Below are positions 34,338 to 44,395 of a stretch of 64,000 bases of DNA, piece after piece. The stretch's first letter is position 1; every line of letters begins with the position of its first letter. Below the pieces are notes generated by a model, which worked only from the letters and a program-made list of their open reading frames with translations, was not told where the DNA came from and did no database searches. The translations under genes and the position numbers were made by a program. This DNA is from Planctellipticum sp942493135. GTDB taxonomy: Bacteria > Planctomycetota > Planctomycetia > Planctomycetales > Planctomycetaceae. Location of the stretch: assembly GCA_942493135.1 (NCBI GenBank), contig OW818684.1, positions 5,146,001-5,210,000 of the forward strand. The letters run 5' to 3'.

Positions 34338-34625
34338 ATGAGCATCGGAAGCATTCTGAGCTGGATCGTGTGCGGCCTCGTCGTCGGAATCTTCGCGAGA
34401 TTCCTGGTTCCGGGACGGCAATCCATGAGCCTGGCGCTGACGGCGATGCTGGGAATTGTGGGCTCCCTTTTAGGCGGTTTTCTGTACTCGCTGATCCGCG
34501 GATCAGCGGCGGTCCCGTTCTCGCTGACCGGCCATAACTGGTACGGGTGGATTGTCGGGATTCTCGGAGCGACGTTGCTCGTCTGGATCTATCCGCAGGT
34601 TTATCCGCGGAAGTGGTGGCAGTAG
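34338..34625 (+). CDS. GlsB/YeaQ/YmgE-family membrane protein
   Basis: 95 residues from ATG 34338 behind GAGGAG. Three helices with the family motifs IVCGLVVGIFARFLVPGRQ, GIVGSLLGGFLYSLI and GWIVGILGATLLVWIY. Members are general-stress inner-membrane proteins (transglycosylase-associated by old naming, not enzymes by visible motifs). It is the last small gene before the giant glucan synthase. Confidence 0.88.
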   Translation: MSIGSILSWIVCGLVVGIFARFLVPGRQSMSLALTAMLGIVGSLLGGFLYSLIRGSAAVPFSLTGHNWYGWIVGILGATLLVWIYPQVYPRKWWQ

Positions 34626-34706
34626 CCGGGAACGAAGCCGCCAGCACCGGCGGAAGTCGCCAGTGCTTCCGAAAACCAGCCTTGACCGCCCGTCCGGAGA
34701 CCCACG

Positions 34707-37700
34707 TTGAAATTGAAGCTGAACCGCAAAGTCCTGCGTGACGGTCTGAAGCGATTGCAGTCCAGGATCGGAGTCGACGGACTCTTTCGCGATTTCGGCG
34801 ACGATCTTCCGCTCCGCTCGGAGTTGTTCAATGCGTCGCAGCTCGAAATCCATGCGGAAAGTCTCGCAAACTGGCATCAGATCGACGCCCATCCGGGGCC
34901 CGACCGGCTGCTGGCCCGTCTTGCCGCGAATGAGCGAGTCCTGCTCGAAGCGTATCAGCTCGTCACGGCAGCGGTCGGACGCAAGCATCGGATTTCGCCG
35001 GCCGGCGAGTGGCTGCTCGACAATTTCTACCTGATTGAAGAACAGATCCGGACAGCGCGACGGCACCTGCCGAAACGTTACAGCCGCGGTCTGCCGCGAC
35101 TGTTCAACGGACCGTCGGCCGGCTATCCGCTGGTGTATGACTTGGCGCTGGAGCTGATTTCCCATGTCGATGGCCGGATCGACGCCGAACGACTTCGAAA
35201 ATTCATTGCGGCCTACCAGCTGCGGCGACCGCTGACGCTCGGCGAGCTGTGGGCTGTGCCCATCATGATCCGGCAGGCGCTGATCGAGAACCTGCGCCGT
35301 GTCGCCGCCCGGGTCGCCAAGGAGACCCTCGCGCGTACGGCCGCGCGCGAATGGTCGCAGCAGTTGATCACGTGCGCAGAGAAATCGCCTCACCGGCTGA
35401 TTCTCCTGGTGGCAGACATGGCCCGCCCCAATCCGCAGCTCTCGTCGGCGTTCGTGGCGGAGACGACGCGGCGGCTGCAGGGACACAGCGCCACGTTTTC
35501 GGTTCCGTTGACGTGGATCGAGCAGCGCCTGGCCGAGCAGGGGCAGACGATCGAGCACATGGTTCAGGCGGAAGGGCAGCAGCAGGCGATTGATCAGGTT
35601 TCCATCAGCAACAGCATCGGCAGCCTCCGCGAATTGGAAGCGATCGACTGGAAGGATTTCGTCGAGGCGCTCAGCCTGGTCGAGCAGACGCTGCGGACCG
35701 ATCCGGCGGATGTCTACAGCCAAATGGACTTTCAGACGCGCGACCAGTACCGGCGCGTCGTCGAAGTCGTCGCGAAGCACAGTCCGCTCAGCGAGCAGGA
35801 CGTGGCGAGTCGAGCCGTCGAACTGGCCCGGAATGCCGCGAGCAAGAACGGAGTCGCCCACCGCACGGCCCACGTCGGCTATTACCTCATTGATCGAGGT
35901 CTGAGCGACTTCCGACGAGTTTCTCAGAGACGACCGTCTTTGCGGATCTCATTGTCGCGGATGACGGCAACCGTCGCACTGCCGGGCTATCTGGGAGCAA
36001 TGTTTCTGCTGGCGGCTGCGGCGACCGCCGGGGTCCTGTGGCTGACCGGTCTGCACGGCGGCAGCGCCTGGGTCGCGGGGCTGCTGTTGTTCTTCGGCTC
36101 CATGCAACTGGGGTCGAGCATCGTCAACTGGCTGACGACTTTGATCGTCCCGCCGCAACGGCTTCCGCGTCTCGACTTCTCCCGCGGAATTCCGTCAGAG
36201 TACTCCACTCTGGTGGTCGTCCCGACCATGTTGACCAGTCTTCAGGGAATCGGCCGCCTGCTGGAAGGACTGGAAGTCCGCTTTCTCGCCAATCGCGACG
36301 AGAATCTTCGCTTCTGTCTGCTCACGGACTTCGGCGATGCCCCGCTGGCAGAGCTTCCTGAGGATGCCGCACTGCTGCAACTGGCCAGCGCGGGCATCGA
36401 CGAACTCAATGCCAAGTACCCTGCGGGCGGTGATGACAGTTTTTTTCTCCTGCATCGTCCGCGATTGTGGAATCCGCAAGAGCAAACCTGGATGGGGCGC
36501 GAGCGGAAACGGGGAAAACTGAGCGACCTCAATGCGCTGCTGCGTGGCGGATCGCTCGCGGCGTTCTCGCGGATCGTCGGTCGCAATCCGTCGTCGCTGA
36601 CCCGGATGAAATTTGTCATCACGCTGGATACCGACACGCTGCTGCCGCGCGATGCAGCTCAGCAACTGGCCGGCACGCTGGCCCACACGCTGAATCGAGC
36701 GCGCGTCGACGAAAAGCGCTGGGTCGTCGTGGAAGGCTATGGCATCCTTCAGCCGGGCGTAGCGACGAGCCTCGATCAGGACGGCCAGTCGTGGTTCGGA
36801 CGGTTGAACTGCGGAGAGGTCGGAGTCGATCCTTATACCCGATCAACTTCGGATGTCTATCAGGACTTGTTCCACGAGGGTTCTTTCATCGGCAAGGGAA
36901 TCTATGACATCGACGCCTTTGTCGACACGATGGAGCGGCGGTTCCCCGACAACCAGATCCTCAGCCACGATCTGCTCGAAGGCTGCTACGCTCGATCCGG
37001 ACTCCTGAGCGACGTCCACGTCTACGAGTCGTATCCGGCTCGATACAACACCGATATCAGCCGCCGGCATCGCTGGATCCGCGGCGACTGGCAGATCGCT
37101 TCGTGGCTGCTGCCGGTCGTTCCCGGTCCTGATGGCGGAACGCAGCGGAACCCGCTGAGTCTCCTGTCGCGGTGGAAGATTCTCGACAATCTGCGTCGCA
37201 GTCTGGTTCCCGCCGCGGTCATGCTGCTGCTGGCGCTGGGCTGGATGCTGTGGCCTCCCGCCTGGGCCTGGACCGCAGTCGTTGCCGGAATCGTATTGAT
37301 CCCGTCCGTTCTCCAGTCAATCGTTGCCGCGGTCCGCGCTAAAGGGGATTTCACCCGACGGCAGCACCTGTCGCAGGTCATTCAAGGCGCCGGGGTCAGC
37401 TTTACGCAGGCGATCCTCAGCCTGGCGTTCCTCCCCTACGAGGCCAGCGTCAACCTGGATGCGGTTGTCCGGACCGTCTGCCGCATGCTGGTCACGCGCC
37501 GGCAGATGCTCGAATGGAAAACCGCCAGCGATGCCGAGCGCGATGGGGACTGCAGCCTGAAGGGAAGCTACCGGGCGATGGCGATCGCCCCCGGCGTCGC
37601 AATCGTCATGGCAGGCGCTCTGGCGATCTGTCAACCGGCCGCGCTGGCCGCCGCCGCGCCACTGTTCGTCTTGTGGCTGGCGGCGCCGTGGCTCGCCTGG

Positions 37701-40700
37701 TGGCTGAGCCGACCTGGCCGTGAGGAGGATCTGCATTTAACCACATCCGAAGTTGTGTACCTGCATGGAGTCGCACGCAAGACCTGGCACTTCTTTGAAG
37801 CGTTTGTCGGCCCCGAGGATCACTGGCTTCCTCCCGACAACTATCAGGAGCACCCGGTCGGCACGGTGGCGCACCGCACATCTCCGACGAACATCGGCGT
37901 CTCTCTGCTGTCGAATCTCGCGGCGTCCGACTTCGGATACATTCCCGTTTCCCAATTGCTGGTCCGCACGGCCCACACGCTGCAGACGATGGATCGACTC
38001 GAGCGATATCACGGGCACTTTCTCAACTGGTACGACACGCAGACGCTGCAGCCGCTGTTTCCGAAGTACGTCTCAACCGTGGACAGCGGCAATCTGGCCG
38101 GGCACCTGCTCACACTGCGGAGCGGTCTGCTGGAACTGCCCGATCTGCCGATCCTCTCCCCTGGCCTGTGGAACTCGCTGGAGATCGCCCGGCAGGCCCT
38201 GCACGAAATCGCTCGTACCTCGCAGTCGAGCGTCGCGATCCGCGCCCCTCTACATCGTCTGCTGGAGCTGTTGGAGCGGACCTGCGGCGAGCGGCCGAAT
38301 CCGCAGAGTCTCATCGCGGCTGGTGACCTGCTACGGCAACTGGCGACAGCCGCAGCCGAACTGACAGAGAATCCGTCGTCCCCCCTGCCGGCCGCGGCAA
38401 CACCGTGGCTGCGCGATCTGGAGCAGAATTGTCGGACCCACCACGCGGATCTCCTCGTCATCGCGCCTTGGCTGGCCCACTCGGCATCCGGGCTCGATCT
38501 CGCCCGCTGCGAATCTTCAGAGATGTCCGGCCAGCGGCATGCCCTGCAGGCGCTGCTGAGGCAACTTGATGACGGGCCGACGTTGATCTCGACGATTCGG
38601 ACGACGCAGCAGCTCGAACCGATCTTGGACGCGCTCCTTGATGCGCTCGCGGAATCGCCCTCGGACAATGATCGTACGGGACGGGAATGCCTCCAGGAGT
38701 TGCGCCAGTGTCTTGATGACGGTCGGGAGCACGCCGTGAAGCGGTTGCAGACCATTCAGGAACTGGCCGGCGCCTGCAACGCTTTTGCGGAGGTCGAGTA
38801 CGATTTCCTGTACGACTCGTCTCGACGGCTGCTGGCAATCGGATTCAACGTCAGCGAACGCCGTCGGGACGACAGCTTCTACGACCTGCTGGCGTCGGAA
38901 TCGCGATTGGGGAGCTTCGTGGCGATCGCCCAGGGTCGACTCAAGCAGGATCACTGGTTCGCACTGGGCCGGCTGCTCACTACATCGCACCGACAACAGA
39001 TGCTCCTTTCCTGGAGCGGCTCGATGTTCGAGTACCTGATGCCGCTGCTGGTGATGCCCACTCATCGGAACACGCTGCTCGACCAGACGTACCACGCCGT
39101 CGTCGAACGACAGCGTCAATACGGTCGCCAGCGAGGCGTTCCCTGGGGGATCTCCGAGTCGGGATACAATTCCACCGATGCCCATCTGAACTATCAGTAT
39201 CGGGCCTTCGGCGTGCCGGGACTGGGTTTCAAGCGGGGCCTTGCCGATGATCTGGTGATCGCCCCTTACGCCACAATCATGGCGCTCATGGTAGCGCCGC
39301 GACCGGCGTGCGCGAACCTGCAGGCGATGGATGCTGAAGGCTTCACGGGCGAGTACGGATTTTTCGAAGCAGTGGACTACACCCGCTCGCGGCTGGCCCG
39401 GGATCACACGCATACCGTCATTCGGTCCTATATGGCCCACCATCAGGGAATGAGCCTGCTGGCGCTTGTCTACCGCCTGCTCAACCGGCCCATGCAGCGA
39501 CGATTCGCCGCGGACCCGCAGTTTCAGGCGACAATGCTTCTGCTGCAGGAACGGATTCCGCACGTGGCGTCGTTCTATCCCCATGCCACCGAGGCAACCG
39601 GAGCCCGCGACCCGGCCGGCGAGCTCCAGACGCAGATGCGCGTCTTCTCGACGCCGAGCACGCCCGCCCCCGAAGTGCATCTCCTTTCCAACGGCCGCTA
39701 CCACGTGATGGTCACCAACAGCGGCGGGGGCTACAGTCAGTGGAAGGGCCTGGCCGTCACCCGCTGGCGCGAAGACGCCACCCGCGACAATGCCGGATCG
39801 TTCTGCTACCTCCGCGATGTCGCCTCCGGCGCAGTCTGGTCGACGACGCATCAGCCGACGCTGGTCCCCAGCAAGGGATACCACGCCATCTTTTCGCAGG
39901 CGCGGGCCGAGTTTCGACGCCGGGATCACGACATCAAGCTGCACAGCGAGATTGCCGTTTCGCCCGAAGACGACATCGAAATCCGTCGCGTGACGCTCAC
40001 CAACCGCTCCAAGGTCTCGCGGACCATTGAATTGACCAGCTATGCCGAAGTCGTTCTCGCCCCCCCTGCGGCTGACGCGACGCATCCGGCGTTCTCGAAC
40101 CTGTTCGTGCAAACGGAAATCATTCCGGAGAGGCAAGCCATCCTCTGCACCCGGAGACCGCGCTCGCACCAGGAACAGCCTCCCTGGATGCTGCACTTGG
40201 TGGCCGTTCGCGGTAATGCGGCGGAGGAACCGTCCTACGAAACCGATCGCCTGCAATTTATCGGTCGACGCCACAGTACCCTCGATCCCGAGGCCCTGCA
40301 GCGGGCCGGGAGGCTCTCGAACACGGCGGGGCCGGTGCTCGATCCCATTGTCGCCATCCGGCAGCGCCTGACGCTGGCTCCCGATGAGACGGCCTCCGTC
40401 GATTTCGTCACCGGCATGGCCGAATCGCGCGACGCCGCGCTGCCGCTGATCGACCGCTACCGCGATCGGCATCTTGCCGACCGCGTCCTGGAAATGGCCT
40501 GGACTCACGGGCAGGTCGTACTCCGGCAGTTGAACGCCACCGAAGCGGACGCACAGCTCTACGGCCGACTGGCCAGCTCGATCGTCTACATGAACGCGGC
40601 CCTTCGCGCCATGCCCGCGGTCCTGGCGAAGAATCAACGCGGACAATCCGGCCTGTGGGGGCACGGCATCTCGGGAGACCTGCCGATCGTTCTGCTCCGC

Positions 40701-43499
40701 ATCGGACGGACCGACCGAATCGCGCTGGTGCGGCAGCTCGTCCAGGCACACGCCTACTGGAGGCTCAAAGGGCTGTCGGTCGATCTGGTGATCTGGAACG
40801 ATGGAGACGCCGGCTATCGCCAGGAGCTGCAGGACCTGATCATCAGCCTCAGTTCCGCCGGGACCGACACTCCCACGCTCGATCGACCGGGCGGAGTTTT
40901 CGTCCGCCGGGCAGAGCAGTTGAGCGATGAAGACCGCATTCTCCTCCAAACGGTGGCCCGAGTTGTGATCGTCGATTCCGCAGGAACTCTCACCGAACAG
41001 CTCGAACGCCACGTCCGGTCCGATCTCAGGCTTCCCGAACTCATCCCCGTCCGCCGGCCGGACGTTGCCTCCGCTCCGGAACCCGCTCCTCCCGTCAACG
41101 ACCTGCTGTTCTTCAACGGCTTCGGCGGTTTCACGCCCGACGGCCGCGAGTACGTCATCCGCATGGCCCCCGGACAGATCTCCCCGGCCCCCTGGGCCAA
41201 CGTCCTTGCGAATCCGCACTTCGGCACCGTCATCTCCGAAAGCGGCGGCGCCTACACCTGGGCCGAAAACGCCCACGAGTTTCGCTTGACCCCCTGGCAC
41301 AACGACCCCATCACCGATGCCAGCGGCGAAGCGTTCTACCTGCGCGACGAAGAGAGCGGCCAGGTCTGGTCCCCGATGCCCCAGCCGATCGCCTCAAAGA
41401 CGTCGTACGTCTGCCGCCACGGCTTCGGTTACAGCGTCTTCGAACACACCGAACACGGCATCAGGAGCGAACTTTGGGTCTACGTGGCGACCGACCTTCC
41501 AGTCAAGTATGTGACGCTGAAGGTCTTTAACATCTCCGGCCGGACACGCCGCCTGTCGACGACGGGCTACGTCGAATGGGTGCTCGGCGAAATGCGCAAT
41601 CGGGGACTGCTGCACGTCGTTACAGAAATCGATCCCCACTGCGGCGCCCTGCTGGCCCGAAACCCCTACAGCCTCGAATTCGCCTCAAAGATCACCTTCT
41701 TCACCGTCTCCGAAGCCACGCGCACCGTCACAGGCGACCGGACCGAATTCCTCGGTCGCAACGGCAGCACCGCCCGACCCGCCGCCATGAACCGTCAGCG
41801 ACTCTCGAACAAAGTCGGCCCGGGCCTCGATCCCTGCGCAGCCATTCAAACCTCGTTCGAACTCGCCGACGGTCGCGAACGTGAGGTCGTCTTTACGCTC
41901 GGCGTGGGACACGACATCGGCCACGTCCGGCACCTCGTCGACAACTTCCGCAGCCCCGAAGCCGCACGCCGGAAACTCGACGAAGTCTGGCAGTTCTGGA
42001 ATCACACCCTGGGTGCCGTGCACGTCGAGACCCCCGATCCCGCGGTCAACTTCCTCACCAACGGCTGGCTCCTCTACCAGACTCTGGCGTGCCGCTTCTG
42101 GGCGCGAAGCGGCTACTACCAGTCGGGCGGGGCCATCGGCTTCCGCGACCAGTTGCAGGATGTCGCGGCACTGCTGCACGCCAGGCCGCAGCTCGTCCGC
42201 GAACATCTGCTGCTGTGCGCCGCACACCAGTTTTCCGCCGGCGACGTCCAGCACTGGTGGCATCCCCCGACCGGACGCGGCGTCCGGACCCACTTCTCCG
42301 ACGACTTCCTCTGGCTGGCTCTCGTGACCTGCCGCTACGTCACAGGCACCGGCGACACCGGCGTCCTGGACGAGGTCGTCCCCTTCCTGGAAGGTCGCTC
42401 CGTCAAACCGGAAGAGGATGCCTACTACGACCTGCCGACAAGGTCAGAGGAATCCGCAACCCTCTACGAACACTGCGTTCGCGCCATCACCCGCGGGCTG
42501 TCGTTCGGCGAACACGGACTGCCGCTGATCGGCGGCGGCGACTGGAACGACGGCATGAACCTCGTCGGCGAACAGGGCCGGGGCGAAAGCGTCTGGCTCG
42601 CCTTCTTTCTGTATGAAATCCTGGGACGCTTCGCCGACGTCGCCCGTTCACGGGGCGATGAGCCGTTCGCCGATCGGTGCCAGACCGAAGCTGCCCGGCT
42701 CCAGGAAAACATCGAGCAGCACGCCTGGGACGGCGAATGGTACCGCCGGGCATATTTCGACAACGGCGAGCCCCTCGGCTCCGCCAGCAACGCCGAATGC
42801 CAGATCGATTCACTGCCCCAGAGCTGGTCGGTCCTGTCCGGCGCCGGCGATCCCGAACGCGCCCTGCAGGCCATGCACGCCGTCAACCAGCGCCTCGTCC
42901 GACGCGACGACGCTCTCATCCAGCTCTTCGACCCCCCGTTCGACAAATCGCACCTCGACCCCGGCTACATCAAAGGCTACGTCCCCGGCGTCCGCGAAAA
43001 CGGCGGACAATACACCCACGCCGCCATCTGGACCGTCATGGCGTTCGCCAAACTGGGAGACCACCAGCGCGCCTGGGAGCTGTTCTCAATGATCAATCCG
43101 GTCAATCACGGCTCGACGCCCGATAAAATCGCCACCTACAAGGTCGAACCTTACGTGGTCGCCGCCGACGTCTACGCCGTCGCCCCGCACATCGGCCGCG
43201 GCGGCTGGACCTGGTACACCGGCTCGGCAAGCTGGATGTACCGCCTGATCCTCGAATCGCTGCTGGGCGTGAACCTGGAAGTCGACCACCTCCGCCTCAC
43301 CCCCTGCCTGCCTCCCGACTGGAAGCAGTTCACGCTGCACTATCGCTTCCGCGAAACGCTCTACCACATCACGATTCTACAGCCGGAACCGTCATCGGCC
43401 GTAGCACGTGTAACACTGGACGACGTCGACCTGGAAGGCGTTTCAGTACCGCTGAAAGACGATCACCGCGAGCATCAAGTGACAGTTCTGTTGGCGTGA
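34707..43499 (+). CDS. ndvB: Cyclic beta-1,2-glucan synthase (NdvB/Cgs type)
   Basis: 2930 residues, the size expected for this family. Layout: N-terminal helical region (1-410); membrane segments ~418-470; GT84 catalytic region (~500-800) with VITLDTDTLLPRDAAQQL and RRHRWIRGDWQ; further membrane segments ~832-871 and ~955-1002; a glycoamylase-like domain (~1400-1640, including WSGSMFEYLMPLLVMP); glycosyltransferase-36-associated beta domains (~1700 and ~2200); and a GH94 phosphorylase domain with GGGDWNDGMNLVGE near 2609. The enzyme uses UDP-glucose to build beta-1,2-glucan and the GH94 part controls length, after which the chain is cyclised. Products act in osmotic adaptation in other bacteria. 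Start TTG 34707 has GGAGA upstream. It ends the stress cluster. Confidence 0.93.
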   Translation: MKLKLNRKVLRDGLKRLQSRIGVDGLFRDFGDDLPLRSELFNASQLEIHAESLANWHQIDAHPGPDRLLARLAANERVLLEAYQLVTAAVGRKHRISPAGEWLLDNFYLIEEQIRTARRHLPKRYSRGLPRLFNGPSAGYPLVYDLALELISHVDGRIDAERLRKFIAAYQLRRPLTLGELWAVPIMIRQALIENLRRVAARVAKETLARTAAREWSQQLITCAEKSPHRLILLVADMARPNPQLSSAFVAETTRRLQGHSATFSVPLTWIEQRLAEQGQTIEHMVQAEGQQQAIDQVSISNSIGSLRELEAIDWKDFVEALSLVEQTLRTDPADVYSQMDFQTRDQYRRVVEVVAKHSPLSEQDVASRAVELARNAASKNGVAHRTAHVGYYLIDRGLSDFRRVSQRRPSLRISLSRMTATVALPGYLGAMFLLAAAATAGVLWLTGLHGGSAWVAGLLLFFGSMQLGSSIVNWLTTLIVPPQRLPRLDFSRGIPSEYSTLVVVPTMLTSLQGIGRLLEGLEVRFLANRDENLRFCLLTDFGDAPLAELPEDAALLQLASAGIDELNAKYPAGGDDSFFLLHRPRLWNPQEQTWMGRERKRGKLSDLNALLRGGSLAAFSRIVGRNPSSLTRMKFVITLDTDTLLPRDAAQQLAGTLAHTLNRARVDEKRWVVVEGYGILQPGVATSLDQDGQSWFGRLNCGEVGVDPYTRSTSDVYQDLFHEGSFIGKGIYDIDAFVDTMERRFPDNQILSHDLLEGCYARSGLLSDVHVYESYPARYNTDISRRHRWIRGDWQIASWLLPVVPGPDGGTQRNPLSLLSRWKILDNLRRSLVPAAVMLLLALGWMLWPPAWAWTAVVAGIVLIPSVLQSIVAAVRAKGDFTRRQHLSQVIQGAGVSFTQAILSLAFLPYEASVNLDAVVRTVCRMLVTRRQMLEWKTASDAERDGDCSLKGSYRAMAIAPGVAIVMAGALAICQPAALAAAAPLFVLWLAAPWLAWWLSRPGREEDLHLTTSEVVYLHGVARKTWHFFEAFVGPEDHWLPPDNYQEHPVGTVAHRTSPTNIGVSLLSNLAASDFGYIPVSQLLVRTAHTLQTMDRLERYHGHFLNWYDTQTLQPLFPKYVSTVDSGNLAGHLLTLRSGLLELPDLPILSPGLWNSLEIARQALHEIARTSQSSVAIRAPLHRLLELLERTCGERPNPQSLIAAGDLLRQLATAAAELTENPSSPLPAAATPWLRDLEQNCRTHHADLLVIAPWLAHSASGLDLARCESSEMSGQRHALQALLRQLDDGPTLISTIRTTQQLEPILDALLDALAESPSDNDRTGRECLQELRQCLDDGREHAVKRLQTIQELAGACNAFAEVEYDFLYDSSRRLLAIGFNVSERRRDDSFYDLLASESRLGSFVAIAQGRLKQDHWFALGRLLTTSHRQQMLLSWSGSMFEYLMPLLVMPTHRNTLLDQTYHAVVERQRQYGRQRGVPWGISESGYNSTDAHLNYQYRAFGVPGLGFKRGLADDLVIAPYATIMALMVAPRPACANLQAMDAEGFTGEYGFFEAVDYTRSRLARDHTHTVIRSYMAHHQGMSLLALVYRLLNRPMQRRFAADPQFQATMLLLQERIPHVASFYPHATEATGARDPAGELQTQMRVFSTPSTPAPEVHLLSNGRYHVMVTNSGGGYSQWKGLAVTRWREDATRDNAGSFCYLRDVASGAVWSTTHQPTLVPSKGYHAIFSQARAEFRRRDHDIKLHSEIAVSPEDDIEIRRVTLTNRSKVSRTIELTSYAEVVLAPPAADATHPAFSNLFVQTEIIPERQAILCTRRPRSHQEQPPWMLHLVAVRGNAAEEPSYETDRLQFIGRRHSTLDPEALQRAGRLSNTAGPVLDPIVAIRQRLTLAPDETASVDFVTGMAESRDAALPLIDRYRDRHLADRVLEMAWTHGQVVLRQLNATEADAQLYGRLASSIVYMNAALRAMPAVLAKNQRGQSGLWGHGISGDLPIVLLRIGRTDRIALVRQLVQAHAYWRLKGLSVDLVIWNDGDAGYRQELQDLIISLSSAGTDTPTLDRPGGVFVRRAEQLSDEDRILLQTVARVVIVDSAGTLTEQLERHVRSDLRLPELIPVRRPDVASAPEPAPPVNDLLFFNGFGGFTPDGREYVIRMAPGQISPAPWANVLANPHFGTVISESGGAYTWAENAHEFRLTPWHNDPITDASGEAFYLRDEESGQVWSPMPQPIASKTSYVCRHGFGYSVFEHTEHGIRSELWVYVATDLPVKYVTLKVFNISGRTRRLSTTGYVEWVLGEMRNRGLLHVVTEIDPHCGALLARNPYSLEFASKITFFTVSEATRTVTGDRTEFLGRNGSTARPAAMNRQRLSNKVGPGLDPCAAIQTSFELADGREREVVFTLGVGHDIGHVRHLVDNFRSPEAARRKLDEVWQFWNHTLGAVHVETPDPAVNFLTNGWLLYQTLACRFWARSGYYQSGGAIGFRDQLQDVAALLHARPQLVREHLLLCAAHQFSAGDVQHWWHPPTGRGVRTHFSDDFLWLALVTCRYVTGTGDTGVLDEVVPFLEGRSVKPEEDAYYDLPTRSEESATLYEHCVRAITRGLSFGEHGLPLIGGGDWNDGMNLVGEQGRGESVWLAFFLYEILGRFADVARSRGDEPFADRCQTEAARLQENIEQHAWDGEWYRRAYFDNGEPLGSASNAECQIDSLPQSWSVLSGAGDPERALQAMHAVNQRLVRRDDALIQLFDPPFDKSHLDPGYIKGYVPGVRENGGQYTHAAIWTVMAFAKLGDHQRAWELFSMINPVNHGSTPDKIATYKVEPYVVAADVYAVAPHIGRGGWTWYTGSASWMYRLILESLLGVNLEVDHLRLTPCLPPDWKQFTLHYRFRETLYHITILQPEPSSAVARVTLDDVDLEGVSVPLKDDHREHQVTVLLA

Positions 43500-43727
43500 G
43501 TGACATCACACACACAGCGGCCCGCAGAAGCTGGTCGGTGGCCTGCCGGCCACGGCCCGCGGGGCGATCACCCTGGGCCGATGTGATCAAGCCGAAGCCC
43601 GAAGTGAGCAAGACGGCCGCGAAGGCCGCCTGGAGCACCGGCACACGTGCTCAGAAGTCGCTGCAGGCGTTGGGCGTGGAAGTGAAGGCCAACGGAACGC
43701 CACACCCGCCGGCAGCACCACAGCACA
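43500..43727. other. Intergenic stretch without a supported gene
   Basis: Between ndvB and the clpB fragment. A plus-strand frame reads KTAAKAAWSTGTRAQKSLQA and LGVEVKANG, which is protein-like but matches nothing I can name and lacks both ends. It may be the tail of another broken gene captured with the clpB fragment. Confidence 0.3.
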
Positions 43728-44217
43728 GTCGCCCACGGCCAGACGGTCGACTTCACCAACACGATCGTGGTGATGACGTCGAACATCGGCAGCCAGTTGA
43801 TCCTGGATCTGAACGGGCAGGAGGACGACAAGGAGATCGAACGCCGGGTGCTGGGAGCCCTGCGGAAGGAGTTCCTGCCGGAGTTTTTGAACCGGGTGGA
43901 CGAGACGATCGTGTTCCACCCCCGGGGAAAGCAGACCGGGGCGGACGGAAGTGCGTCAGATCGTGGAGCTGCAACTGGCGAAGCTGCAGCAGCGTCTGGC
44001 GGACAACGATTTCACGCTGGAAGTGTCGGACGAAGCGAAGCAGGCGCTGGCGGAAGAGGGCTACGACCCGGTCTACGGCGCCCGGCCGCTGAAGCGCGTG
44101 ATCCAGCAGCGTCTGCAGAACGAGCTGGCGAACGCGATCCTGGGAGGCGAGTTCCCCGAGGGGAGCACGATCCGGGTGGAAGCTCAGAACGGAGAGTTCG
44201 CGTTCCGGGCGCTGTGA
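43728..44217 (+). pseudogene. clpB 3' fragment (copy 2), frameshifted
   Basis: The sequence encodes ClpB from the second AAA domain onward: AHGQTVDFTNTIVVMTSNIG, then RVLGALRKEFLPEFLNRVDE and TIVFHPRGK, a frameshift near 43925, then IRQIVELQLAKLQQRLADND-type sequence through GARPLKRVIQQRLQNELANA to FRAL-stop. About 160 of ~860 residues remain and no start is possible. A clean terminator follows, as in a complete gene end. The last ~150 nt nearly match the fragment at 8916-9105. Confidence 0.82.
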
Positions 44218-44249
44218 GATTTCGCTCGGACGGAATCAGGTGTCGGAGT

Positions 44250-44284
44250 CCCCCCGGACCGCGCAGCGGTCCGGGGGGCTTTTC
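44250..44284 (+). terminator. Intrinsic terminator after the clpB fragment
   Basis: CCCCCCGGACCGC and GCGGTCCGGGGGG form a GC-rich stem of at least 12 bp with a very short loop, followed by CTTTTCTG. It is a textbook Rho-independent terminator, and is probably the native clpB terminator carried with the fragment. It also insulates the convergent RT-nitrilase gene. Confidence 0.85.
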
Positions 44285-44395
44285 TGTCACAGTTGAACCA
44301 CCTTATCCTCACCGGAAAGCGATCGAGCCTTTGCGCACATCGCTATGATCCATCTGTTTTCAATCGGCTTGCCTGACGGCCGTTTCGGACACGCT

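Noticed and set aside
38517..41300. 927-codon minus-strand open frame within ndvB
   Set aside because: The plus strand encodes an intact cyclic glucan synthase across the same bases; the antisense frame has no recognisable domain.
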